Below are positions 1 through 6,926 of a stretch of DNA of 64,000 bases, piece by piece. The DNA is from Halopseudomonas aestusnigri (GTDB lineage: Bacteria; Pseudomonadota; Gammaproteobacteria; Pseudomonadales; Pseudomonadaceae). A program made the translations under genes and the position numbers. Under the pieces are notes generated by a model. It worked only from the letters and a program-made list of their open reading frames with translations. It was not told the DNA's origin and did no database searches. The stretch spans positions 25,016 through 89,015 of the forward strand of contig NZ_NBYK01000002.1 in the NCBI RefSeq assembly GCF_002197985.1. Reading direction: 5' to 3'. Position 1 is the stretch's first letter; each line of letters begins with the position of its first letter.

Positions 1-15
1 CTACCTATCAGGTAG
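1..15. promoter_or_regulatory. Possible phage operator (6-bp inverted repeat)
   Basis: A perfect inverted repeat, CTACCT-atc-AGGTAG, lies 24 bases before the start of the Cro-like gene. Short dyads of this kind in front of cro-type genes usually bind Cro or the repressor. The rest of the promoter is cut off by the window edge, so the assignment is inference. Confidence 0.4.
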
Positions 16-39
16 CTTTGTCGGCAGGAGGATCACGCC

Positions 40-267
40 ATGACCTTAAAAGACTTCATTAAGGGCCTGGACGCTCAAGCCCTTGAGGCTTACGCGGCGG
101 CCTGCAACACCACGGTGAACTATCTCACCACTCACATTCTGTATGCGACCAAGGAGCCCAGCGTGCGCTTGATGAAAAGCCTTGCGCAGCAGAGCTGCGG
201 CGCAGTAGCCATGCAGGATGTGCTGTTGCATTACGGACTGCTTGGCCCGGAGCCGGTAGCAGCCTGA
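40..267 (+). CDS. Cro-like phage DNA-binding regulator
   Basis: This 75-residue protein is predicted to bind DNA as a Cro-type transcription regulator of the phage early region. Residues 15-60 match the Cro/HTH pattern: a small helix, a turn around NTTVNYLTTHI, and then the KEPSVRLMKSL segment that corresponds to the usual R-x-PS-x-x-LA helix. A strong AGGAGG ribosome site lies 7 bases before the ATG. It is the first gene of the rightward early operon, it follows an operator-like dyad, and it precedes a long hairpin array. The repressor it would oppose is not in the window. The family call rests on motif reading only. Confidence 0.65.
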   Translation: MTLKDFIKGLDAQALEAYAAACNTTVNYLTTHILYATKEPSVRLMKSLAQQSCGAVAMQDVLLHYGLLGPEPVAA

Positions 268-273
268 GTAACA

Positions 274-556
274 CCCGCCGGAGACACAGCCAACTCAAGC
301 ACGGCGGGAGCCGGTAGCGGGAGCCTCACCAGCAGACCGCTACCGGCACAGAGCAAGAAACAAAGCCAGCCGCGTTGCGACTGGCTGAATAGGTGTCAGA
401 GCCAAGGGACCACCTACCACGGAAGACCCTGACTCTGACGGGGTTGGTGAGCAGCTACCACACCGCTCACCGCACAACAGTCAGCCCCTGACACAGCCAG
501 TGCAAAGGGGCCGGCGACTGCTGTAGACCAAGGATAAGCGCCCCTGCGCCCCTTGG
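274..556 (+). other. Array of seven consecutive hairpins in a 317-bp gene-free stretch
   Basis: Seven separate inverted repeats follow each other with gaps of 1-16 bases. They lie at 274-308 (7-bp stem CCCGCCG), 310-347 (11-bp perfect stem GCCGGTAGCGG), 364-386 (AGCCAG with inner CGC/GCG), 395-439 (GTCAGAG plus AGGG/CCCT), 446-471 (GGTGAGC), 478-520 (CAGTC plus GCCCCT/AGGGGC) and 528-556 (CCAAGG). No reading frame fits. The stretch lies between the cro-like and CII-like genes, so it would be in the early transcript. It could be a structured phage RNA, an antitermination or leader element, or a protein-binding DNA array. I do not recognise it as a named RNA family. Confidence 0.7.
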
Positions 557-584
557 CTACGGCGATAAAGGGGAAATAAGACCT

Positions 585-1073
585 ATGAGCCGTAAAGACT
601 TGCTGCCGGACGCCGGGCCGGTGCTGTCACTCAGGGCCGCGCTGTATCGCGCGTGCCGTGATTTTCGCGGGGGTATCACTGCTGTTGCCCTGGAAATGGG
701 AGTGTCACCCGATGCGCTGACCAAGGCGCTCAGCCCCAGCCTTAATCGCCCGATCATGCCGGAGTGGATCGAGGACATTCTCACCATCACCCAAGACGAA
801 CGCCTTGCTGCAGCGCTGGTGCGCCCCGGTGGAGCGGTCGCGTTCAAGCCGATGCCTGTCAAGGTCACGCCGCAGGCGCTGCTTGGGTTGGCGGCAATGG
901 CCGGCGCAGACGCAAGCTTTGTTGCGAGCCTGCATGAGGGCGTGGCTGATGGGCGGTGGGATCTGCACGAGGTGCTGAAGCTGGAGCACTGCGCCGGGCG
1001 CGTGATCGCCGAGCTGCTGGGCATCTGCGCTGGGGCGCGGCAGGCGATGGAGGAGGGCGCAGACCATGGCTGA
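585..1073 (+). CDS. Phage regulatory protein CII, CP76-like family
   Basis: This 162-residue protein resembles the phage CII/CP76 regulator family found just before replication genes in many Pseudomonas and P2-like prophages. The N-terminal 65 residues contain the characteristic block: RAALYRACRDFRGGITAVAL, then MGVSPDALTKALSP, then the NRPIMPEWIEDILTIT segment. These give a helix-turn-helix-like unit. The C-terminal half is helical. Its 3' end overlaps the next, broken gene by 8 bases, so the two were translationally coupled. The likely role is control of early transcription. The family assignment is from memory of the family pattern. Confidence 0.7.
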   Translation: MSRKDLLPDAGPVLSLRAALYRACRDFRGGITAVALEMGVSPDALTKALSPSLNRPIMPEWIEDILTITQDERLAAALVRPGGAVAFKPMPVKVTPQALLGLAAMAGADASFVASLHEGVADGRWDLHEVLKLEHCAGRVIAELLGICAGARQAMEEGADHG

Positions 1074-1310
1074 TGCATGTGATCTTGGCAGCGATCGCGC
1101 CCAGCAGTTGCTTGATGATGCCCTCGCGGCCCGCCGCCAGAAAGCCTCGCGGCCCGCCGCCAGAAAGCCTCGCGGCCCGCTATCGACCACCCGTACTGCC
1201 TCGATTGTGATGAAGCCATTCCCCTCAAGCGGCGCGAGGCGCTGCCGGGGGTTGAGTGCTGTGTGGATTGCCAGCAGTTGCGCGAACGGTCGGGGGTAGG
1301 CAATGGCTGA
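1066..1310 (+). pseudogene. TraR/DksA-type C4 zinc-finger protein, frameshifted by a 23-bp tandem duplication
   Basis: The reading frame starts MADACDLGSDRAQQLLDDAL, typical of small phage TraR/DksA zinc-finger proteins. After residue 31 it runs into a 23-bp tandem duplication (about 1122-1180) that shifts the frame by two. The expected zinc-finger part is intact in the next frame: YCLDCDEAIPLKRREALPG and then ECCVDCQQL, with both Cys-x2-Cys pairs. Removing one 23-bp unit restores one continuous protein of about 73 residues that ends at 1310. As read, the product stops at 1299 and lacks all zinc ligands. Intact members bind RNA polymerase or act like DksA. This is either a real mutation or an assembly artefact. 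Confidence 0.85.
1122..1180. repeat. 23-bp tandem duplication, about 2.5 copies
   Basis: The unit CGCGGCCCGCCGCCAGAAAG plus CCT occurs at 1125-1147 and again at 1148-1170 without mismatch, followed by a 10-bp partial third copy. Because 23 is not a multiple of three, the duplication breaks the zinc-finger gene. Slippage between such direct repeats could restore it. Confidence 0.95.
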
Positions 1311-2352
1311 TCTACCCGACATTACCCTCGATGACCTGCCGGGGCTGCTGGCCCATATCGATGCACATGACCGCGAGACCTGGGTGCAGGTGGCCATGGG
1401 CGTTAAGTCCGAGTTTGGTGAGGCTGGGTTTGATGATTGGAACAGCTGGAGCCAGAACGGCGACTCATACAAGGCAGCCGATGCTAAGTCGGTCTGGAAG
1501 AGCTGCAAGCGCGGGAAGACGGGCATCGGTACCGTTATCCATCTGGCAAAGGAGCGGGGTTGGAAGCCGCGCAAGCAGAGCCTGACCGCTGAAGAAAAGC
1601 GCCGCCAGCGCGCGGAGCAGGAGGCCCGCCGCAAGCAGCGTGAGGCTGAGGTGCTGGCGGACGAAGAGCGCAAGGCGACTATGCAGCAGCAGATCCAGGT
1701 GGCAACCGTTCGGCTGTTGTCTGAGTTCACCAAAGCGCGGGGCAAATCTGCGTACCTGGAGCGCAAGCAGGCGCCGGCATTTGGGGTGCGCTTTGTGACG
1801 CAGCCGGTGCTGATGGTGACCGACGACAAGCGCGGGGTGTGTGAGATCTGGACCGGGGAGAGTATCGGCCAGTTCTTCGGGGCGCTGCCGAAGCCAACGC
1901 CAGACCACCTTTCATTCCGCAAGTACGGGCCGGGTGACATTCTGATTCCGCTGGCCGATCTGGACGGCACCGTGTGGAGCCACCAGAGCATTAACGGCAA
2001 TGGCACCAAGCTGTTCCCGAAGTTTGCGCGCAAGCAGGGTTGCTGCCATTGGGTTGGCCGGTCGGATGATATGCCGGTGATCGCGCTGGCCGAGGGTTAC
2101 GCGACGGCCTGCAGCGTGTACCAGGCGACGCAATGGCCGACGATCATGTGCGTGGACCTGGGCAACATGGCGCACATTGCCCGCGGCATCCGTGAGCGGT
2201 ACCCACATGCGCAGCTGGTGATTGCCGGTGATGATGACCCGAAGGCCAACGGGGATAACCCGGGCCGGGTGCTGGCTGAGGCGCTGGCGTTGGAGTTTGA
2301 CGCGGTTGCGGTGTTTCCGGTCGCGCCGGAGCAGAGCAGGGAGGCAGCATGA
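1303..2352 (+). CDS. Phage TOPRIM primase-like protein with PriCT-2 domain
   Basis: This 349-residue replication protein has an N-terminal PriCT-2-like region (residues 8-80, with the HDRETWVQVAMGVKSEFG and AKSVWKSC blocks). A charged linker follows at 90-125. The C-terminal TOPRIM domain shows the acidic motifs ALAEGYATA (about residue 264) and VIAGDDD (about 306). It would help prime or load phage replication together with the helicase encoded next, whose ATG overlaps its stop codon (ATGA). The start overlaps the end of the zinc-finger pseudogene frame. No archaeo-eukaryotic primase catalytic motif is visible, so priming activity would rest on the TOPRIM fold. Confidence 0.8.
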   Translation: MADLPDITLDDLPGLLAHIDAHDRETWVQVAMGVKSEFGEAGFDDWNSWSQNGDSYKAADAKSVWKSCKRGKTGIGTVIHLAKERGWKPRKQSLTAEEKRRQRAEQEARRKQREAEVLADEERKATMQQQIQVATVRLLSEFTKARGKSAYLERKQAPAFGVRFVTQPVLMVTDDKRGVCEIWTGESIGQFFGALPKPTPDHLSFRKYGPGDILIPLADLDGTVWSHQSINGNGTKLFPKFARKQGCCHWVGRSDDMPVIALAEGYATACSVYQATQWPTIMCVDLGNMAHIARGIRERYPHAQLVIAGDDDPKANGDNPGRVLAEALALEFDAVAVFPVAPEQSREAA

Positions 2353-4121
2353 CGGCATCCCGCAAGATCGATTGGAATGACCTGCATGTAGAGTTTGGGC
2401 TGGACGTGGTGCGCGAGCAGTTGCAGCGGGCTGCGGCCAATGCGCCGTTGCCGCGTGTGCGCACGGCGGGCGAGCCTGACGCGGCTGATGACCTTCCCCC
2501 GGCCCCATCCGACACAGCGCCCGCCGCTGGTGCGGCACCGCCAGAAGAGGGGGCGGGGGAGGCTTCGGGCTGGACGCTGGAGAAGTTGACAAGCCGGTTT
2601 GCGCTGGTGGAGGGCGAGACGAAGGTATTCGACCTGCACCGTAAGGTGGTCGTGAAGAAGACGGGCTTTCTGGCGATGGTGGGTAAGGCTCTGGGCAACC
2701 AGTGGTATGACCTGCCGAGCAAGAAGGGCGTGGACCCTGAACACGCGAAGCGGCTGGAGACGGATGCGAAGCTGGGCAAGCGGCTGGGCAAGTCGAAGGG
2801 GCAGGTCAGCAGCGAGGATTTGTACTGGCGCTATGTGTACCTGGACGGTTCGCAAGATATTTACGACCGCCAGCTGCGGCAGCGTTTGCCGGCGGCGGCG
2901 GTGAAGTTGGCGCTGGGTGATGCGTTCTCGCTCTGGCAGAACTCGGACCAGCGGCAGGTGATCCCGGCTGCGAATCTGGTGTTTGACCCGCGCATGACGG
3001 AAAGCCCCAAGGATACGATCAACACCTTTGAGGGCCTGCCTCTTACCCCGAACCCCGATCTTGATCTGTGCCGTGGCATCGTCTGGCTGTTGGGCTTCCT
3101 CTGCAATGGCCAGCAGGATGCGGTCGACTGGCTGACGAAGTGGCTGGCCTTCCCGCTGCAGCATGTGGGCGCGAAGTTGGACACGGCGGTGCTGATGCAC
3201 TCGACGATGGAGGGCTCGGGTAAGAGCCTGCTGTTCGGCGATATCATGCGGCCGATCTATGGCGAGTACGGCGCGACGGTCGGCCAGGTGCAGCTGGAGA
3301 GCAGCTGGAGCCAGTGGCAGTCGAGCAAGCTGTATGGCCTGTTTGAGGAGGTCGTCAGCCGGGACCAACGCTACAACCAGACCGGCAAGATCAAGCACAT
3401 GGTCACCGGCAAGACGGTGCGCATCGAGTCGAAGTTTATGAACGGGTGGGAAGAGGCGAACTATATGAACGCCGTGTTCCTGTCGAACGAGATCCTGCCC
3501 TGGCCGATCGGGGAGAACGACCGGCGCATGCTGGTGCTGTGGCCAGAGCTGACGCTGCCCGAGAAGGCGCAGAAGCGCATCGGCTGGGAGCTGGCGAACG
3601 GTGGCATTGAGGCGTTTTACCAGTATCTGCTGGATTACGACCTGGGCGACTTTGACGAGCGCACCCGACCACCGAAGACGCCAGCGCGGCAGCGGCTGGT
3701 TGAGCTGAGCTTTACCGCCTGGGAGACGTTCTACAACCTGTGGAAGACTGACGGGCTGGGTATTCCGTTCAGCCCTTGCCGCACGCAGGACCTTTACGGC
3801 CTTTTCACTGAGTGGTGCTCGCGGGGCGGTGAACACAAGCTGAGCGAGACCAAGTTCGGGCTGTTCCTCGGTACCAAGCCAGATACATACAAGTCTCCGG
3901 GGCAGTACTTCTGGTACGACGACTTCAACAACCGAAGGCGCTCGATGTTCTTTGTCCCTAACCCGCCTGACGGGCTCGACCTGTCGGATGGCAAGCGGCT
4001 GGGCCAGTTGGTGCGCGATTGGCGCAGGCAGGCCGCTGAGGCCGGCTGGCACCCGGAGAAGTGGGACGGTTGCATCGGCTACAGCGCGCCACTGCGTAAT
4101 GCGGGAGGCCCTGATGCTTAA
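2349..4121 (+). CDS. Phage replicative helicase, DUF5906/SF3-like primase-helicase family
   Basis: This 590-residue protein carries a Walker A motif STMEGSGKSLLF at about residues 285-295. A GLFEEVVSRDQRYN acidic segment and a conserved VFLSNEILPWPIGENDRRM sensor-like block follow, as in DUF5906 phage helicases. It should unwind DNA at the phage origin. The gene overlaps the primase-like gene by 4 bases and is followed at once by a cluster of TGTCTAGGGTTG repeats that would suit an origin bound by this protein. The arrangement recalls P4 alpha protein and its iterons. Residues 50-75 are a low-complexity Pro/Ala linker. Confidence 0.85.
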   Translation: MTASRKIDWNDLHVEFGLDVVREQLQRAAANAPLPRVRTAGEPDAADDLPPAPSDTAPAAGAAPPEEGAGEASGWTLEKLTSRFALVEGETKVFDLHRKVVVKKTGFLAMVGKALGNQWYDLPSKKGVDPEHAKRLETDAKLGKRLGKSKGQVSSEDLYWRYVYLDGSQDIYDRQLRQRLPAAAVKLALGDAFSLWQNSDQRQVIPAANLVFDPRMTESPKDTINTFEGLPLTPNPDLDLCRGIVWLLGFLCNGQQDAVDWLTKWLAFPLQHVGAKLDTAVLMHSTMEGSGKSLLFGDIMRPIYGEYGATVGQVQLESSWSQWQSSKLYGLFEEVVSRDQRYNQTGKIKHMVTGKTVRIESKFMNGWEEANYMNAVFLSNEILPWPIGENDRRMLVLWPELTLPEKAQKRIGWELANGGIEAFYQYLLDYDLGDFDERTRPPKTPARQRLVELSFTAWETFYNLWKTDGLGIPFSPCRTQDLYGLFTEWCSRGGEHKLSETKFGLFLGTKPDTYKSPGQYFWYDDFNNRRRSMFFVPNPPDGLDLSDGKRLGQLVRDWRRQAAEAGWHPEKWDGCIGYSAPLRNAGGPDA

Positions 4122-4123
4122 TC

Positions 4124-4408
4124 TGTCCGGGGTGTCTAGGGTGTGTCTAGGGTTGCAGAATCAAACCCTAGACAGCTACAGCCCGCGTGCTAGAGCGGCT
4201 GGCGTTCAAGTGTCTAGGGTTGCACGGGTTTTTACGCGCGCGCGGGCGTGTATTTATCGCAATCGGCTTTGGTGTTTTTTGTTCATGCGTGAGCAAAAAA
4301 CCCTATCAACCCTAGACACCCTAGACAGTTATAAAAAAGTGTTTGTTTTTAAAAGGGTTTTGCTGTCTGGGGTTGTGTCTAGGGTTGGCGGATTTGTGTC
4401 TAGGGTTG
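4124..4408. repeat. Iteron cluster (TGTCTAGGGTTG), probable phage replication origin
   Basis: A gene-free 306-bp stretch holds at least eight close copies of the 12-bp motif TGTCTAGGGTTG plus degenerate ones. Forward copies are at 4133-4143, 4144-4155, 4211-4222, 4364-4375 (one mismatch), 4376-4387 and 4397-4408. Inverted copies are at 4164-4174, 4307-4318 and 4317-4327. The middle (4225-4340) is AT-rich and includes a hairpin of T6G/CA6. Iterons in both orientations around an AT-rich core, directly after a replicative helicase gene, indicate an origin or a control site for the replication protein. Confidence 0.75.
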
Positions 4409-4427
4409 GAAAACAGGGGGTGTTGCG

Positions 4428-4865
4428 ATGATCGAGCGGGTTGAAATGGCCCTGATTACCTGGGGAGACCAGTATCGGCGGCGGGGCACGGTGGCGATGC
4501 TGCAGTGCACTCTGGGTGCAATGATCGATGCGCAGGGCGAGATGATCAGGAGTACGGCGCTTGGTGCTGGCTACGGCGTTGGCCTTGAGAGCGGCCCGCT
4601 TGGCGCTGTTGGTGAGGCGGTCGAGCGCGCCCTGGTGATGATCCGGCAGCCGGTGGAGGCGGGCGGGCACGGCAAGGTTGGCGCAGAGCTGGTTAAGCTG
4701 GCCCGGGTGCGGTACCTGACCGACCCGATGCCGCTGGTGGAGCAGCAGGCCAAGCGCATGGGCTGGCGGTCGCAGGCGACCTATCGCAGCAAGCTGCACC
4801 AGTTGCATGTGCTGCTGGAGCCGCTGCTGCTGGCTGAGCTGCCCTGGCTTCGGCGGGCATCTTGA
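4428..4865 (+). CDS. Hypothetical phage protein, possible late-gene regulator or antiterminator
   Basis: This 145-residue protein has no family I recognise with certainty. The C-terminal half (RYLTDPMPLVEQQAKRMGWR, then SQATYRSKLHQLH) reads like a helix-turn-helix of the RinA/ArpU or Q-like late regulators: a conserved R-Y, then MGWRSQATYRSKL as recognition helix. Its place supports this. It is the last early gene and is followed by dyads and a terminator before the holin and packaging operon, which is where Q-type antiterminators sit in lambdoid phages. The ATG follows the last iteron by 19 bases, so binding at the iterons could affect its expression. Confidence 0.45.
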   Translation: MIERVEMALITWGDQYRRRGTVAMLQCTLGAMIDAQGEMIRSTALGAGYGVGLESGPLGAVGEAVERALVMIRQPVEAGGHGKVGAELVKLARVRYLTDPMPLVEQQAKRMGWRSQATYRSKLHQLHVLLEPLLLAELPWLRRAS

Positions 4866-5077
4866 AAATAGTCGTTACCGTTAGTCGGGCATGTTTTGGC
4901 GCTAACGCACGTTCAACACACGTTGCACGCACTGCCCACGCAAAGCACCGGAAAGGGCGTTAATTGATGGTTTACGCCTTTGACGGTCTAGCGTAAAAAG
5001 TCAGCTAAGTTTTTGATTCGTGCGTAAGCAGCACGGCAAACCGCTTCCCCTGCTGGACTGGCTGCCAGCAAACCCCA
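4866..5077. other. Early-late junction with dyads
   Basis: This 212-bp gene-free stretch lies between the possible late regulator and the terminator before the holin. It contains a perfect 7-bp inverted repeat, TTTACGC (4971-4977) and GCGTAAA (4991-4997), enclosing a TTGACG hexamer, and a looser CGTTA/TAACG pair near 4877-4906. It is the natural place for the late promoter, but I see no convincing -10 element. Confidence 0.4.
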
Positions 5078-5099
5078 AACCCCGCTCCGGCGGGGTTTT
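5078..5099 (+). terminator. Rho-independent terminator before the late operon
   Basis: The stem AACCCCGC/GCGGGGTT with a TCCG loop is followed by TTTTC. It lies between the possible late regulator and the holin, as expected for a terminator that a late antiterminator would override. Confidence 0.75.
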
Positions 5100-5153
5100 C
5101 TATTTCAGCGCCAGGGAAGGTTCAACCCGGGAGCATCCATGAGGATTCAGAAC

Positions 5154-5525
5154 ATGAGCGAGCCGACCACCGCAGGGCTGGCCGGCATTGGGCTGGGCAA
5201 GCTGCTGGGCATCAGCGTTGGCGCGATCCTGGCCGCGGTCGTGGTGATGGCGATGACGCTGCCGAAGACCTCACGCGAGTGGGTGGCCGGTCTGATCAGC
5301 ACGCTGGTCTCGTCCATCTGTGGAGGGGCTGGTTTGGTTCAGTGGCTTGGCTTCACCAGCTGGGTCGATACGTTTGAAGGCACGGTAGCGATGATCGGCC
5401 TGTGCTTTGCCTGCGGCCTGCCGGCTTGGGTGTTCGTCCGGGCGTGGTTTGCTTACGCAGCAAAGAGCCAAGGCATGTCGCTGATCGACATGATCAAAGA
5501 GATTCGTGAGGCGCTGGGGCGGTGA
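5154..5525 (+). CDS. Putative phage holin
   Basis: This 123-residue membrane protein has three hydrophobic helices: about residues 14-36 (LLGISVGAILAAVVVMAM), 46-68 and 77-100. A charged C-terminal tail ends in KEIREALGR. This is the size and layout of class I holins. It would form the inner-membrane lesion that releases the endolysin, although the endolysin gene lies 25 kb away at the end of the late operon. The start at 5154 has GAGG nine bases upstream. An in-frame ATG at 5139 gives five more residues and a possible dual start. The stop overlaps the next gene's GTG. Confidence 0.6.
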   Translation: MSEPTTAGLAGIGLGKLLGISVGAILAAVVVMAMTLPKTSREWVAGLISTLVSSICGGAGLVQWLGFTSWVDTFEGTVAMIGLCFACGLPAWVFVRAWFAYAAKSQGMSLIDMIKEIREALGR

Positions 5526-6256
5526 TCGGCGCTGGTCTGGCTGTCACCGACCTGGATGATGCGCTGGCAGACTTGGCGAAGCTGGGCCAGCAGGCTAACC
5601 CTGCGCTGGCATGGGCGGTCAACGAGGTTGGCGGCGAGGCCATCAAGATGCTGCAGGCCGAGGCCCGCACTGCTTTTGACCGGCCCACGCGCTTTACCCT
5701 CAACGCCTTCAGGCTGCTGCGTGCCAAACCATCGGCACCCGAGGCGGCGGTCTGGGTGAAGGACGAGAAGGACGGGGCAGGCGGCGGCCAGGCACCCGAG
5801 GCATGGTTCGAGCCGCAAGTCTACGGCGGAGGCAGATCGGTCAAGCGGTCTGAGTACCGGTTGCGGGAAAAGGGCATCTTGCCTTCGGGTATGTTCCTGG
5901 CCCCGGGGCCGGGCGCGCGGATGGACGCCTACGGCAACATGTCTCGCGGCCACATGCAGCAAGTGCTTTCTGGTCTGGGTGCAGACAATCCGTCTGGCTC
6001 GACCATCGTCGCAACCCGCAGCGCTCGGTCCCTGAAGAAGGGGCACGCGAAGGCGTTCTTCGTGATGAAGCGCGGCAAGACCCCCATTGGTATCGCCGAG
6101 CGAAGAGGCAAGACCCTCGCTCTGGTGCTGTTGTTCGTGAAGCAACCCAACTACTCGGCTCGCTTCGACTTCCATCGCGTGGTGCGGCAGGTGGCCGAGA
6201 ACGATGCGCTGGTGGAAGCGGCCATCGGTCGTGCCATCGAGCGGTTCGGGGGGTAG
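5522..6256 (+). CDS. Hypothetical phage protein before the terminase genes
   Basis: This 244-residue protein of unknown function begins at a GTG that overlaps the holin stop codon, so it is translationally coupled. It is basic and soluble, with no signal peptide or membrane helix. The segment AWAVNEVGGEAIKMLQAEAR near the N-terminus resembles the start of phage tail or neck proteins of the gpZ/virion-morphogenesis type, but the rest does not give a firm match. The central RYRLREKGILPSG-like basic region and the RKGKT-rich C-terminal half suggest a beta-rich fold. A minor structural role is an inference from position only. Confidence 0.5.
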   Translation: MIGAGLAVTDLDDALADLAKLGQQANPALAWAVNEVGGEAIKMLQAEARTAFDRPTRFTLNAFRLLRAKPSAPEAAVWVKDEKDGAGGGQAPEAWFEPQVYGGGRSVKRSEYRLREKGILPSGMFLAPGPGARMDAYGNMSRGHMQQVLSGLGADNPSGSTIVATRSARSLKKGHAKAFFVMKRGKTPIGIAERRGKTLALVLLFVKQPNYSARFDFHRVVRQVAENDALVEAAIGRAIERFGG

Positions 6257-6398
6257 GGGCAGCGGGCGCACCGATTTGGGGCGTCCGGATATTTACGGGT
6301 CCTCCCCGGCCCCCCTGACCCTACACGGGTTATTCGGCTCGTGTTTTGGCTCTAGCTGAAATTTGTCTAGGGGTGTCCGTCTTTTCAAGGTGTGTGTC
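6257..6398. other. Gap before small terminase gene; candidate cos region with a stray iteron
   Basis: This 142-bp gene-free stretch directly precedes the small terminase gene, where lambda-like phages carry cos. It has a GGGTC/GACCC inverted repeat around 6298-6322 and one outlying copy of the origin iteron, TGTCTAGGGGTG, at 6364-6375. No cohesive-end site can be identified by eye. Confidence 0.35.
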
Positions 6399-6926
6399 AT
6401 GGGCAAGCAAGTCACTAAGGCTGAGCTCGGTGAGATTGTTGGCCGTGATGAGCGCACGCTATCTCGCTGGCAGAACGCTGGCATGCCGGTGGTCGAGGTT
6501 GGCCTCGGGCGCGGCAATGAAAACGTGTATGACACGGCCGCGGTGATCGAGTGGCTGGTGCAGGCTGCCGCACTCAACGGCAAGCGTGAGACAGCCCGCG
6601 AGCGGCTGGACCGCATCAAGGGTGACCGCGAGGAACTGGCGCTGGCCCGTGAGTTGGAAGAAGTGGTGCTGGCCGAGGAACTGGTCGAGCGCTTCGAGGC
6701 GATGATTACCGCCGCAAAGATCGAACTACTGAACACCTTGCCGGAGAACCTGGCGAGCGAACTTTCTGCCCGATACGGGGTTGAGGTGGATGACCAACTG
6801 ATCCGCGACCCTATCGAGGCCATCCTCCGAGAGCTGGCGAACTATGACCCTGATGACGAAGACCCGTCAGACGGGGATCCTGACGAACCGGACGATCCGG
6901 AGGCTGCTGAAGAAGACGGCGACTAA
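6399..6926 (+). CDS. Terminase small subunit, Nu1 family
   Basis: This protein recognises the phage DNA for packaging and hands it to the large subunit. The first 60 residues form the winged helix-turn-helix of the Nu1 family: KQVTKAELGEIVGRDERTLSRWQ, AGMPVV, then YDTAAVIEWLV. A helical middle follows, and the C-terminus is very acidic (DDEDPSDGDPDEPDD). The ATG at 6399 is chosen because it has AAGG nine bases upstream and gives the normal Nu1 N-terminus. A TTG at 6363 would add 12 residues that do not fit. The 3' end overlaps the large subunit gene by 83 bases. Confidence 0.88.
   Translation: MGKQVTKAELGEIVGRDERTLSRWQNAGMPVVEVGLGRGNENVYDTAAVIEWLVQAAALNGKRETARERLDRIKGDREELALARELEEVVLAEELVERFEAMITAAKIELLNTLPENLASELSARYGVEVDDQLIRDPIEAILRELANYDPDDEDPSDGDPDEPDDPEAAEEDGD

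Noticed and set aside
4124..4408. CRISPR array
   Set aside because: The repeats are 12 bp, in both orientations and irregularly spaced, so they are iterons and not CRISPR repeats. The 115-bp array at 59611 is also not CRISPR-like because it has no spacers.
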